This document shows, piece by piece, positions 18,846 to 28,060 of a stretch of DNA of 64,000 nucleotides (position 1 is its first letter; every line of letters begins with the position of its first letter). The translations under genes and the position numbers were made by a program. Source of the stretch: Singulisphaera acidiphila DSM 18658 (GTDB taxonomy: Bacteria; Planctomycetota; Planctomycetia; Isosphaerales; Isosphaeraceae); contig NC_019892.1 in the NCBI RefSeq assembly GCF_000242455.2, forward strand, positions 1,612,001 to 1,676,000, written 5' to 3'. The notes beneath the pieces are model-generated. The model worked only from the letters and a program-made list of their open reading frames with translations. It made no database searches and was not told the DNA's origin.

Positions 18846-19673
18846 ATGACGCACCACGAATGGGAACACGTTCAGGAAGCCACCCAGGCCGTCCGAACGC
18901 GATGGTCGGGTACGCCTCTCGTGGGCATTGTCCTCGGAACGGGTCTCGGGGCTTTGGCCGGGGAGATCGACGCCGAGGCCACCATCCCCTACCCTGAGAT
19001 CCCCCACTTTCCCCGCTCCACGGTCGAAAGTCACAAGGGGCAGCTCGTCTGCGGGACGCTCGCCGGCCAATCGGTCGTGGCCATGGAGGGGCGGTTCCAC
19101 CTCTATGAGGGATACACGGCCGCCCAGGTCACGTTTCCGATCCGGGTGATGAAGGAACTCGGGTGCCGCTACCTCGTCGTCTCGAACGCCGGGGGGGGGC
19201 TCAACCCAATGCATGCCAAGGGGGATTTGATGGTCATCGACGACCACATCAACCTCCTCGGCGTGAACCCGCTGATCGGGCCCAACGACGCGCGCCTCGG
19301 CGTCCGTTTTCCCGACCTCATCGAGCCTTACGATCAGGGACTCCAAAAGCTGGCGCTCCGGGCTGCGTTGGAAGAGAACATTGTGGCCCATCGCGGTGTC
19401 TACGTGGCGGTCACCGGGCCAAACCTCGAGACGCGCGCGGAGTACCGCTACCTGCGAGGGATCGGTGCCGACGTGGTCGGCATGTCCACTGTCCCTGAGG
19501 TTCTGGTGGCCGTCCACGCGGGGATGCGGGTCCTTGGCTTCTCGATTATCACCGACCTCTGCTTGCCCGATGCCCTGGTTCCGGTCAGCCTCGAAGAGAT
19601 TATCGCGGTCGCTGAGGAGGCTGAGGGTAAGCTCAGGACGATCGTGCGACGTGTCCTGGAGCAGTTGACCTGA
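18846..19673 (+). CDS. Purine nucleoside phosphorylase (trimeric family)
   Basis: 275 aa cytoplasmic enzyme that splits purine (deoxy)nucleosides with phosphate in purine salvage. Family motifs: GIVLGTGLGALAG (phosphate loop), HFPRSTVESHKG, GRFHLYEGY, SNAGGGLN, GVYVAVTGPNLETRAEYR and GADVVGMSTVPEV. These match the PunA/human-PNP trimeric group; Asn in the base-binding loop cannot be assigned from memory with confidence, so guanosine/inosine preference is inferred. ATG 18846 is the start because the fold begins just after it; the frame is open upstream but not protein-like. Confidence 0.93.
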   Translation: MTHHEWEHVQEATQAVRTRWSGTPLVGIVLGTGLGALAGEIDAEATIPYPEIPHFPRSTVESHKGQLVCGTLAGQSVVAMEGRFHLYEGYTAAQVTFPIRVMKELGCRYLVVSNAGGGLNPMHAKGDLMVIDDHINLLGVNPLIGPNDARLGVRFPDLIEPYDQGLQKLALRAALEENIVAHRGVYVAVTGPNLETRAEYRYLRGIGADVVGMSTVPEVLVAVHAGMRVLGFSIITDLCLPDALVPVSLEEIIAVAEEAEGKLRTIVRRVLEQLT

Positions 19674-19818
19674 TCGCTGGTTTTCGCCTGGATCGTGCCT
19701 CCGGGCACGATTCCGGTGAAGAGCCGCTCCCGACCGAATCGCGGCCTCTCCCCTTATTTTCCATCGAGCTTTCGCCACTCGCCGTGAAACAGCCGGCCTT
19801 CCCTTTGAAATTTTTGCC

Positions 19819-22689
19819 ATGTCTGAAAACAGCAAGCCGTATAAAGAAACACTGAATCTCCCGGTCACCCGGTTCGAGATGAAGGCGAACCTGACCGTTC
19901 GCGAGCCCCAGATCCAGCAGCGCTGGCGTGAGGCCGATCTCTACGGCCAGATTCGCCAGGCCCGTGCCGGGTCGGAGCGGAAGGTTCTCCATGACGGACC
20001 CCCCTACGCCAACGGCGAAATTCACATGGGGCACCTGCTCAACAAGGTGCTCAAGGATATCGTCGTCCGCTCCTTGACGATGCAGGGGTTCGATAGCCCG
20101 TACGTCCCGGGGTGGGACTGCCACGGCCTGCCGATCGAGCACAAGGTCGTGAAAGACCTCGGCTCCAAGGCCGCCACGATGAGCCTCGCGGAGATCCGGA
20201 CCCTCTGCCAGGCCGATGCGCTCAAGTGGGTCGACCTCCAACGCGACCAGTTTCGCCGCCTCGGCGTCTCGGGCGATTGGGACAACCCCTACCTGACGCT
20301 CGACCCCCGTTACGAGGCCGGCATTCTCGACGTCCTGGCCGACCTGCTCGCCGGGGGATACGTCTTCCGCCAGCTCAAGCCGATTCACTGGTGCATGAAC
20401 GACCGCACCGCCTTGGCGGAGGCGGAACTCGAGTATCGCGACGAGTCGAGCCCGAGCATCTACGTCAACTTCCCGATCGTTTCCGGCGTGCCCGCCGCAT
20501 GGGGCACGGGCCCCTGGCATGCGATGGTCTGGACGACCACCCCCTGGACCTTGCCCGCCAACGTCGCGATCGCTGCCCACCCGGACCTGAACTACGTCGG
20601 CGTCCGCTACGTCGATCCGGAGTCAGGTCAGGCTTTGCAGACGATCCTGGCCGCCGACTTGCTGCCCAAAGTCATGGCGCTTCGCGGGGTGACCGAGATC
20701 CAGGAACTGGGGCGTTGCCGAGGGAAGGACCTCGAGCACGCCCAGTACCGGCACCCGTTCATCGAGCGGACCAGCCCAATCGTCCTGGCTCAATACGTGA
20801 CCGTTGAAGACGGCACGGGGTTGGTCCACACCGCCCCTGGGCACGGCACCGAGGACTATCAGACCGGCCGCACCTATCAGCTTCCCACCCTGAGCCCGGT
20901 CGACGGCTCGGGACGATTCACCGACGAGGCCCCTGCCGCGCTGGTGGGCAAGGGGGTCTTCAAGGCGAATCCGGAGATCATCGCCCTGCTCCGCGAACGG
21001 GGATACCTCTATCATGAGTTCTCGTTCGTTCATAGCTACCCCCATTGCTGGCGTTGCAAGAAGCCGGTGATCTTCCGCGCCACCGAGCAGTGGTTCATCG
21101 GGGTCGATCGCAACGACCTGCGCGCCCGGACACTCAAGGAGATCGACTCGGTCCGCTGGCTGCCGGGCTGGGGCAAGTCGCGGATCGACGCGATGGTGAC
21201 GCTCCGCCCCGACTGGTGTATCAGCCGTCAGCGCTCCTGGGGCGTGCCGATCCCTGCCCTCGGGTGCAACGGTTGCGAAACGCAGGCCCTGACGGCCGAG
21301 ACGGTCCGCCATTTCCGGGATCTCTTCCGCAAGGAAGGGGCCGACGCCTGGTACACGAAGCCGGTCGAGGAGATCCTCCCGCCCGGCCTGACCTGCTCGA
21401 AATGCGGTGGCACCGATTTCCGCAAGGAAGGGGACATCCTCGACGTCTGGTTTGAGTCGGGGGCGAGCCACCGTGGCGTGCTTACGGGGGGCTTCGAGCT
21501 CGGCTACCCGGCCTTCATGTATCTTGAGGGTTCGGACCAGCATCGCGGCTGGTTCCAGTCGTCGATCCTGACGGCCGTGGGGACGACCGGTCGCGCTCCG
21601 TTCCAGACGGTGCTGACCCACGGGTTCGTCGTCGACGACAAGGGCCAGAAGATGGCCAAGTCGGGTGGCAACGCCGTTTCGGCCGTCAAGGCGACCGAGC
21701 AGTATGGCGCCGACGTCTTGCGGCTCTACGTCGCCAGCATGGACTATGCCGACGACATCCGGATGAGCGAAAAAGGCATCAAGGAGATGTCGGAGGCCTA
21801 CCGTAAGATCCGCAACACGTTCCGCTACATGCTGGGGAACCTCGAAGACTACGCGTCGTTCGACCCGGCGAGCGTACCCTCCGAGTCGCTCCACGAAATC
21901 GACCGCTGGGCGTTGCGCCAGCTCGACGAGGTGGCCTCGGACGTGAAGGGGGCCTACGAGCGGTTCGAGTTCTACCGGGTCTTCCAGCGGATCTACCAGT
22001 TCTGCTCGGTCGAGCTTTCGAGCTTCTATCTCGACGTGCTCAAGGATCGGCTCTACGCCGAACTTCCTCAAGGACCCGATCGCAGGGCCGCGCAGTTCGT
22101 CCTGGCGAAGCTGCACGATGTCCTGACGCGCTTGCTGGCCCCCTTGGTCCCGCATACCGCCGAAGAGTTGTGGGAGCTCATCCCAGACTCTCCGGCCAAG
22201 GTTCCCAGCGTTCACCTCGCCGCTTGGCCCGAGGCCGAGCCGAGCGGGACGGCGGCCGAGTCGGCGATCCCGTGGAAGGACCTGCTCGTCTATCGCGCCT
22301 TGATCTTGCGGGAGACCGAGTCACTGCGCAAGGGGAAGAAGATTGGTAGCAACCAGGAGGCTTCGGTCGAACTCTATACCGACTCCTCCGAAACGGCCGA
22401 GTTCCTCACACGCTATCGCGACCTGCTGACGACGATCTGTATCGTCGCGGAGATCGACGTCGTGCGCGTGGGGCAGATCGAGAACGTCCAGAGCGAACAA
22501 GGGTGGGTCGGGGACGAGACGCACCTCGTGGACCTCGAGCACCGGTTGGTGATCCGGGCTCTGAAGTCGCCGGCGGGCAAATGCGAACGCTGTTGGAATT
22601 TGCGGCCGACGGTCGGCCAGTCGGCCGAGCACCCTGGTTTGTGCGACCGCTGCGCAGGGGTCATGTCCGCCTTGAATTCCCAGGTCTAA
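19819..22689 (+). CDS. ileS: Isoleucyl-tRNA synthetase
   Basis: 956 aa class I aminoacyl-tRNA synthetase that charges tRNA-Ile and edits Val in its CP1 domain. The HIGH motif appears as HMGH (69-72) in the ANGEIHMGHLLNK context, and KMSKS as KMAKS (about 611-615). The editing domain shows WTTTPWTLPANVAI and the WDCHGLPIE motif. A C-terminal zinc-binding module (CERCW ... CDRC, about residues 921-945) marks the bacterial type. Full length, complete. No T-box leader is visible in the 145 bases upstream. Confidence 0.97.
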   Translation: MSENSKPYKETLNLPVTRFEMKANLTVREPQIQQRWREADLYGQIRQARAGSERKVLHDGPPYANGEIHMGHLLNKVLKDIVVRSLTMQGFDSPYVPGWDCHGLPIEHKVVKDLGSKAATMSLAEIRTLCQADALKWVDLQRDQFRRLGVSGDWDNPYLTLDPRYEAGILDVLADLLAGGYVFRQLKPIHWCMNDRTALAEAELEYRDESSPSIYVNFPIVSGVPAAWGTGPWHAMVWTTTPWTLPANVAIAAHPDLNYVGVRYVDPESGQALQTILAADLLPKVMALRGVTEIQELGRCRGKDLEHAQYRHPFIERTSPIVLAQYVTVEDGTGLVHTAPGHGTEDYQTGRTYQLPTLSPVDGSGRFTDEAPAALVGKGVFKANPEIIALLRERGYLYHEFSFVHSYPHCWRCKKPVIFRATEQWFIGVDRNDLRARTLKEIDSVRWLPGWGKSRIDAMVTLRPDWCISRQRSWGVPIPALGCNGCETQALTAETVRHFRDLFRKEGADAWYTKPVEEILPPGLTCSKCGGTDFRKEGDILDVWFESGASHRGVLTGGFELGYPAFMYLEGSDQHRGWFQSSILTAVGTTGRAPFQTVLTHGFVVDDKGQKMAKSGGNAVSAVKATEQYGADVLRLYVASMDYADDIRMSEKGIKEMSEAYRKIRNTFRYMLGNLEDYASFDPASVPSESLHEIDRWALRQLDEVASDVKGAYERFEFYRVFQRIYQFCSVELSSFYLDVLKDRLYAELPQGPDRRAAQFVLAKLHDVLTRLLAPLVPHTAEELWELIPDSPAKVPSVHLAAWPEAEPSGTAAESAIPWKDLLVYRALILRETESLRKGKKIGSNQEASVELYTDSSETAEFLTRYRDLLTTICIVAEIDVVRVGQIENVQSEQGWVGDETHLVDLEHRLVIRALKSPAGKCERCWNLRPTVGQSAEHPGLCDRCAGVMSALNSQV

Positions 22690-22816
22690 TCGAGCTCGGG
22701 CCAAGGATATTGTTCCCGGAGCGCTCCGTCTCGTCGTGACCCAAAGAGCAAGGGTGATCGCTTGCGGGTCATTTGGTTTTCTCCGTTGGCGAGTCGAAGC
22801 TCCGGGAGCAGTTGAA

Positions 22817-23926
22817 ATGGTTTCGCGGGACACCTGGATCGTGGGCGGTGCGGGGCTGAGCCTGGTTCTGTTCGCCTTCGTCCTGAGTGCCTGGTTCTGC
22901 TCACTGGTGCGGCAGTGGGCGCCGCGGCTGGGGCTGATCGACATTCCGGCCGGGCACAAGGGCCACAAGATGCCGACGCCGCTCGGCGGCGGCCTGGCGA
23001 TCTGGCTGGCCACGGTGGCTGTGCTTGCCCTGGGGGCGTCGGTAGCCGGTTTTGGCCGTGGGGCGCTTCCCATCGAACTGGCGAAGCATGTGGGAGGGGT
23101 CTGGGAACGCGCCGGAGAGCTTGGCACGATCCTCGGGCTGGCGACCCTGATTATGTTCATGGGATTGGTCGACGACCGGCTCACGCTCGGTTGGCGGCTT
23201 CGCCTGGGCGTGCAGGTTGCCTTGGCGACGGTGCTCGTCCTGTCCGGGATTCGGGTGACCCTTTTCTGGCCCTTCAACCACCCGGTTTTGGGGGGCGCCG
23301 TGTCGGTTCTCTGGGTGGTCGGGCTGACCAATGCGTTCAACCTGCTCGACAACATGGACGGGCTGGCGGCGAGCGTCGGCCTGATCGCCGCCTTGCTCTT
23401 CGTCGGGGCGCAGGTGGCGGTGGGAAGTCTGTTCGCGCCTGCGGTGTTGCTCGTTCTTGTCGGGGCGCTGGCCGGGTTTTTGGTCCATAATCGTTACCCC
23501 GCGCGGTTGTTCATGGGGGACGCGGGAAGCAACTTCCTGGGCTTCATGCTCGGGGCGCTCACGATCGCTGGCACCTACTTTCGATACAACGCCAAATCCT
23601 CGTCTTTTAATGTGTTGGCCCCTTTGCTGGTGATGGCGGTTCCGCTCTACGACACGGTGTCGGTCATCATCATCCGGCTTCGCGAAGGGCGGAGCCCTTT
23701 TGTGGGTGACCGCCGTCATTTTTCGCACCGACTGGTCGAGCGCGGCTTGACGCCACCGCAGGCGGTCCGGACGATTGATTTAGTAACACTCGCGGGGGGG
23801 CTCGGGGCGCTCTTGCTCCATCAGCTCGATGCGGTCGGGGCGTGTGTCGTTCTTGCCCAGACCTGCTGTCTGCTCGGGGTGGTGGCGATCCTCGAAGTTT
23901 CCCGCAACCCGTTCCGATCGGAGTGA
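22817..23926 (+). CDS. WecA/MraY-type polyprenyl-phosphate sugar-1-phosphate transferase
   Basis: 369 aa inner-membrane enzyme with about ten transmembrane helices that moves a sugar-1-phosphate (often GlcNAc-1-P) from a UDP-sugar to undecaprenyl phosphate. Family motifs: HKMPTPLGGG near the N-terminus, GLVDDRLTLGW (Mg-binding Asp pair), NAFNLLDNMDGL, RLFMGDAGSNFLG and the cytoplasmic DRRHFSHRL His motif. These fit WecA/TagO more than MraY. The next gene, an O-antigen ligase-like protein, begins 8 bases after the stop codon, so the pair probably initiates and finishes a lipid-linked glycan. Confidence 0.9.
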   Translation: MVSRDTWIVGGAGLSLVLFAFVLSAWFCSLVRQWAPRLGLIDIPAGHKGHKMPTPLGGGLAIWLATVAVLALGASVAGFGRGALPIELAKHVGGVWERAGELGTILGLATLIMFMGLVDDRLTLGWRLRLGVQVALATVLVLSGIRVTLFWPFNHPVLGGAVSVLWVVGLTNAFNLLDNMDGLAASVGLIAALLFVGAQVAVGSLFAPAVLLVLVGALAGFLVHNRYPARLFMGDAGSNFLGFMLGALTIAGTYFRYNAKSSSFNVLAPLLVMAVPLYDTVSVIIIRLREGRSPFVGDRRHFSHRLVERGLTPPQAVRTIDLVTLAGGLGALLLHQLDAVGACVVLAQTCCLLGVVAILEVSRNPFRSE

Positions 23927-23934
23927 GTTCAATC

Positions 23935-26307
23935 ATGGCCAGGAGAAGCCCGAGGCCAACCGTACTTCCGAACCCCAGGTTGGATCGGAAGGGGCCGGAA
24001 TCCCTGTCGGATGACTCCGACGCCGAACTGGCGGCCTGGCTGGGCGAACGTCTCCGGCGGGTGGCACTCGGGCTGACCGTCGCCCTGTTGACGGCCCGCG
24101 CCTACTGGCCGAGCGAAGTCGACCCCAAGGCCGAAGGGGGAGCCGGTCTCTACTGGGACCTGGCTGTCTTGCTCGTGGTGGGGCTCGCCGTCGCTGCCGG
24201 ATTGGTCGGTGGGGTCGTTCGGCTTCGCTGGTCGTGGACCGATGCCGCGGTGATCGCCTTGATCACGCTGGTCGGCCTCAGCGCGGGACAGGCGTACGAC
24301 CGCCGCCTGGCGATCAATCTCGCCTGGGACTGGGGTGCGGTCGGCCTGGCCTATCTCCTGGTGCGGAACTTGCCGAGGACGCGCTCGGAGTCGGTCGTCG
24401 TGGCCGGTGCTTTGGTGGCGACTGCGGTCTCGGTCGCCGTCTTCGGGCTCTACCACGCTGGGGTGGAAATGCCGCAGACGCGAGCGTACTACCTGGCGCA
24501 TCGCCTCGAAGTTCTCAAGCAGATGGGATACGCGCCTGGCTCCACCGCGGCCAAAATGTTCGAGGATCGGCTGAATTCGACCGAGACAATGTCGACGTTT
24601 GCGCTGGCCAACTCACTGGCTGGTTTTCTGGTCGGCCCACTCGTCTTGATGGTGGCGGTCGGCTGGGAAAACCTGATCCGCCGGGATGGGCGCAGGTCGC
24701 GTCTGGCAAGCCTGGCGCTGGCGATCCTCCCGGCCTTGGCGATCCTCGTCTGCCTGATCCTGACCAAGAGCCGAAGCTCTTACATCGGCTTCGCGGTCGG
24801 CCTCCTCGCCCTGGCCTGGTGCGAACGGCGAAGGGCTTCGAAGAAGACCTTGCTCCTCGTTGCCTTGGGTGGCCTCGTTGTGATCGGCGGCCTTGTCTCG
24901 GCGGGGCTGGCGACCGGCAAGCTTGATCGCCAGGTCCTGACCCAGTCGCCGATGTCGCTTCGCTATCGTCGGGAATACTGGGTCGGCGCCTGGCGGGTGA
25001 TCACCGAACGCAAAGAGGTCTTCTGGGGAGGGCGTGGGCCGGGCAATTTCACGGCCCCCTACCTCCGTCATAAGCTTCCCGAGGCCAGTGAGGAGATTTT
25101 CGACCCGCACAACCTCGTGCTTGAGGTCTGGTCGACGGCGGGCGCCTTGGCGATGGTCGCTCTTGTCACCGGGCTCGGCGTCGCTTTTTGGAACTTGCTC
25201 CGCACTGCCCCCGCGTCGGTGGAATTGCCGGTGGAGGGAGCTTCGAAGCCTCTGTCCGCTCTGGAATGGCCGAGCGATCCGCCACGTCGGACGAATTGGC
25301 TGCTCGTCTGCGCTGGGGGCGGCTGGGTCTTGGCGTCGGTCCTGGGGACGCTGAACCCGTTCGAGGGCGACATGCCCAACCGCTGGTTGATCCTCGGTTT
25401 GGCCTGGGTCTGGGCGGTCCTGTTCGGCCTGCAAGTCTGGCGGCGGGTGCCGATCTCGGCGGTCGGGTTTGGGGCAGGCGCTTTGGCGATTGCGATCAAC
25501 CTGCTGGCGGCGGGTGGGATCGGGATCGCGGGGGTGGCGCTGATGCTCTGGTCCTTGATCGCGCTCGGTCTGAATCTGCGCGAGGATCGGCCGTGCGGTC
25601 GGCTCCGAGAGCCGGGCGGTCGATTCCTTGGGTTTGGCCTGGCCCTGGCCTGGGCGGCCCTGCTCGGCACGTTCATCGGGGCCATCCTCCCGTTCTGGCG
25701 GTCCGAGGCTGCGATCGCCGAGGCCGACGCCGCCCTTCGCGCCAATCCTCCCAAGTTTGAAGTGGCTGAGGCCGCTTACCGAGAGGCCTATAGCTTCGAC
25801 AAATACAGCGCCCGACCGTGGCTTGGCCTCGCGTTCGAGAAGTATCGCGAATGGGAGTCGCGCGGAGCCAAGCCGGAGGACATGCGCTGGAAGACGATCC
25901 CTGCCTCGATGGTTGAAGCCGTTTCGCCTCCTCGTAACCCGAATTCCTGGACCTTGCACCACGAACGGGCCAAGGTGACCCGGCAACTGCTCAACCAACT
26001 CGGGGACAAACTCAAACCGGGCGAGCTCACGACGTATCGCGCGAACATCGTCGAGGCCACCCGACGCGCCTCCCGACTCTATCCGAGCAACGCGACCCTC
26101 CATGCCGAACTGGCCCTGGCGAGCGCCGAGATTGGCATGTACGGCGATGCCGCAAAGGAAGCTGAGGAAGCCTTACGCTACGATGGGCTCACGCCGCACG
26201 CCGATAAGAAATTGGCCCCGCTTCTTCGCAAACAGATCGAAGCCGAGTTGCCAGGCTGGAAGAAGTCGGCCATCAGCATGCCTGCTGGCGGAAAGATGCC
26301 GGAATAG
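23935..26307 (+). CDS. O-antigen ligase/polymerase-like membrane protein with periplasmic TPR-like tail
   Basis: 790 aa integral membrane protein with more than ten predicted transmembrane helices. The Wzy_C region is recognised by LTKSRSSYIGFAVG (the periplasmic Arg-rich loop start), then MSLRYRREYWVGAWRVI and GRGPGNFTAPYLRHKLPEASEEIFDPHNLVLEVW (H of the conserved DPHN motif). Two extra helices follow, then a soluble ~200-residue C-terminal part with repeated helical hairpins (YREAYSFDKYSARPWLGLAFEKYREWE; ALASAEIGMYGDAAKEAEEALRY) that looks TPR-like. It joins or polymerises polysaccharide on lipid carriers. Translationally close to the upstream transferase (8-base gap). Confidence 0.82.
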   Translation: MARRSPRPTVLPNPRLDRKGPESLSDDSDAELAAWLGERLRRVALGLTVALLTARAYWPSEVDPKAEGGAGLYWDLAVLLVVGLAVAAGLVGGVVRLRWSWTDAAVIALITLVGLSAGQAYDRRLAINLAWDWGAVGLAYLLVRNLPRTRSESVVVAGALVATAVSVAVFGLYHAGVEMPQTRAYYLAHRLEVLKQMGYAPGSTAAKMFEDRLNSTETMSTFALANSLAGFLVGPLVLMVAVGWENLIRRDGRRSRLASLALAILPALAILVCLILTKSRSSYIGFAVGLLALAWCERRRASKKTLLLVALGGLVVIGGLVSAGLATGKLDRQVLTQSPMSLRYRREYWVGAWRVITERKEVFWGGRGPGNFTAPYLRHKLPEASEEIFDPHNLVLEVWSTAGALAMVALVTGLGVAFWNLLRTAPASVELPVEGASKPLSALEWPSDPPRRTNWLLVCAGGGWVLASVLGTLNPFEGDMPNRWLILGLAWVWAVLFGLQVWRRVPISAVGFGAGALAIAINLLAAGGIGIAGVALMLWSLIALGLNLREDRPCGRLREPGGRFLGFGLALAWAALLGTFIGAILPFWRSEAAIAEADAALRANPPKFEVAEAAYREAYSFDKYSARPWLGLAFEKYREWESRGAKPEDMRWKTIPASMVEAVSPPRNPNSWTLHHERAKVTRQLLNQLGDKLKPGELTTYRANIVEATRRASRLYPSNATLHAELALASAEIGMYGDAAKEAEEALRYDGLTPHADKKLAPLLRKQIEAELPGWKKSAISMPAGGKMPE

Positions 26308-26333
26308 GAAGGAGTCTTTCGCCTGGGAAGTTT

Positions 26334-26362
26334 CGCTCGCCTGCATAAGGCGAGCGTTTCTT
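26334..26362 (+). terminator. Intrinsic terminator after the ligase gene
   Basis: Perfect 8-bp stem CGCTCGCC (26334-26341) with 26349-26356, 7-base loop, then TTTCTT. It lies 27 bases after the stop codon and 47 bases from the end of the convergent heme/copper gene. Confidence 0.75.
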
Positions 26363-26408
26363 ACCTTTGCTTGGGGCGTGATCGTGGATGGCCCGCGTTC
26401 GGACGCGG

Positions 26409-27779
26409 CTATCGCACGCGTTGCGGACGCCTTTGCACTGCGACGGAGTTCAAGGAAGGAGATTCCTCGTCGAAGTCAATGAATCCAATCATCATTTCGT
26501 CAAAGGTTTGTTCGCCCCATCGCACAGCGACGCTGGGATCGGGATTGGCCGGGTTCTCTTCTGAGTTGTCGAAATGGGCCAGGCAATCGATCCGGGTTCC
26601 CGCCGGCATCGGTTTGGGCTCGGCCAGGCGGTAGACGCTCTGCCAGCCGAAGTCGTAGGCGGGGACTGACAAAAGGACCTCCATCCGGCCGTCGGGATAG
26701 GTGGCCGTGTAGCGGAAGTCTTTTCCACGTAGGTGCATGTGTGGCATGAGGCTGAGCAGTCGCGCGTCCTTAGCGAACCGGTAGGAGGAGTGGACCGGAT
26801 GATTGGCCGCGCCTGGCGGAAGGAGGAACTCCTTCTGGCTGATCCCCTTCGTCAACGCGCGTCGGCGGATCGGGCCTTGGGCGAAGACCAATCCCACGGA
26901 CGATTGGTCGTTCTGCACGGTGCCAATCGGCGTGTAGTGGATCTCGATGTCGAGCTCCGCCCCCGCCGGGAGGTGTTTCGCGGTCCCCGGAGGAAAGATC
27001 GAGGGGAGGTCGCCGGGAGCGTAGCAGACCAATTCGCGGACCTCGTCGCGCAGGCGATGCTCCTTGGGCCGATCGTCGGCCAAGAAGACGCAGATGTGAT
27101 GGACCACGGCGCGGTTGCCCGGGCGCGCCTCGGCCGCCTGGATCCAGTGATCCTCGGTGAAGCCGGTGGCCACCCGGAACCGCTGGTAGGAGAGGACTCC
27201 CTCCGCCACCACCTCGTAAGGCTCGGCCATGGTCAGGACCAGGTCGGGTGAGCCGATCGCCCAGCCCTTGGGGAAACTTTTCTTGGGAGGGAGATCCTTG
27301 AGGTCGCCCAGTGGCGTATCCTGGTCGATCCAGGCCAGCAAGGTGGCTCGGTCTCGAGGAGAAAGGCTCCGATCGTTCAAGAAATGGCCGACCCTCGGGT
27401 CAGCGTGCCAGGGGGGCATCCGCCGACTCTCCACCGCTTCGCGAATCGGTTTGGCCCAACGCCTGGCCTGGTCATAGGTCAGCAACGAGAAAGGGGCGAC
27501 CTGGCCCGGGCGATGGCACGACTGGCATTTCTCTTGGAAGATTGCCGCGACGTCCGACGCGTAAGTCACCGGGCCCACCGTAATGGGCGTCTCGTCGGAC
27601 TGCAACTCCTCGACGAGCTGCGCCGGAACGGGCCGGATTCGCATTTGTGCCCCGACGATGCTCCGGCCTGGGACGACGGCGGCCTGATCCCCTTTGCCTC
27701 GCGCAAGGATCAGGCCAAAGCTCGCGACCGTGACGAACCCGAGCGCGATCGCTACTCGACGTATTCGCCTGGTCGGCAT
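26409..27779 (-). CDS. c-heme / copper type II monooxygenase-like exported protein
   Basis: 456 aa. An N-terminal membrane segment or signal (about residues 8-26) precedes a c-type cytochrome domain with one CQSCH heme motif (85-89) in the context FQEKCQSCHRPGQVAPF and a downstream PPWHADP Met/His region. The C-terminal half resembles the ascorbate-dependent copper type II monooxygenase fold (PF03712): VVHHICVF gives a His-His pair, LMPHMHLRGKDF a His-x-His, and IDCLAHFDNSEENPANPDP is the conserved closing segment. The fusion is widespread in Planctomycetota; its substrate is unknown. A redox enzyme in the periplasm is inferred. Confidence 0.82.
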   Translation of the reverse strand: MPTRRIRRVAIALGFVTVASFGLILARGKGDQAAVVPGRSIVGAQMRIRPVPAQLVEELQSDETPITVGPVTYASDVAAIFQEKCQSCHRPGQVAPFSLLTYDQARRWAKPIREAVESRRMPPWHADPRVGHFLNDRSLSPRDRATLLAWIDQDTPLGDLKDLPPKKSFPKGWAIGSPDLVLTMAEPYEVVAEGVLSYQRFRVATGFTEDHWIQAAEARPGNRAVVHHICVFLADDRPKEHRLRDEVRELVCYAPGDLPSIFPPGTAKHLPAGAELDIEIHYTPIGTVQNDQSSVGLVFAQGPIRRRALTKGISQKEFLLPPGAANHPVHSSYRFAKDARLLSLMPHMHLRGKDFRYTATYPDGRMEVLLSVPAYDFGWQSVYRLAEPKPMPAGTRIDCLAHFDNSEENPANPDPSVAVRWGEQTFDEMMIGFIDFDEESPSLNSVAVQRRPQRVR

Positions 27780-28060
27780 GGGTTCACCTGGAGATCTCGG
27801 TCAAAGGAACGTGCGGGAACGGAGTGATTTCCCTTCCACAGCGTCGAGGTTGTGGTGACCGAGGTGAGGTCTGGGGGGAACCGTGGGCTTCGTATAGCAA
27901 ATAAGCCGTTCTACGGAAAGGCCGATCGACCAGAACGCAATGCGCACCCGATCGGGGCACCAGCGACGAGGAATTGGAATTATCAGGGGCTGAGGGAAAT
28001 CGGGCCGGGCCGGCCGTGCACTGGCTCGGCCCAGGCCGATGATGGGAACTCGCGCTCGGC

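Noticed and set aside
20623..22215. 530-codon minus-strand frame
   Set aside because: Antisense to ileS. High GC leaves long accidental frames on the opposite strand.
24613..26103. 496-codon minus-strand frame
   Set aside because: Antisense to the ligase gene, Arg/Pro/Gln-rich shadow.
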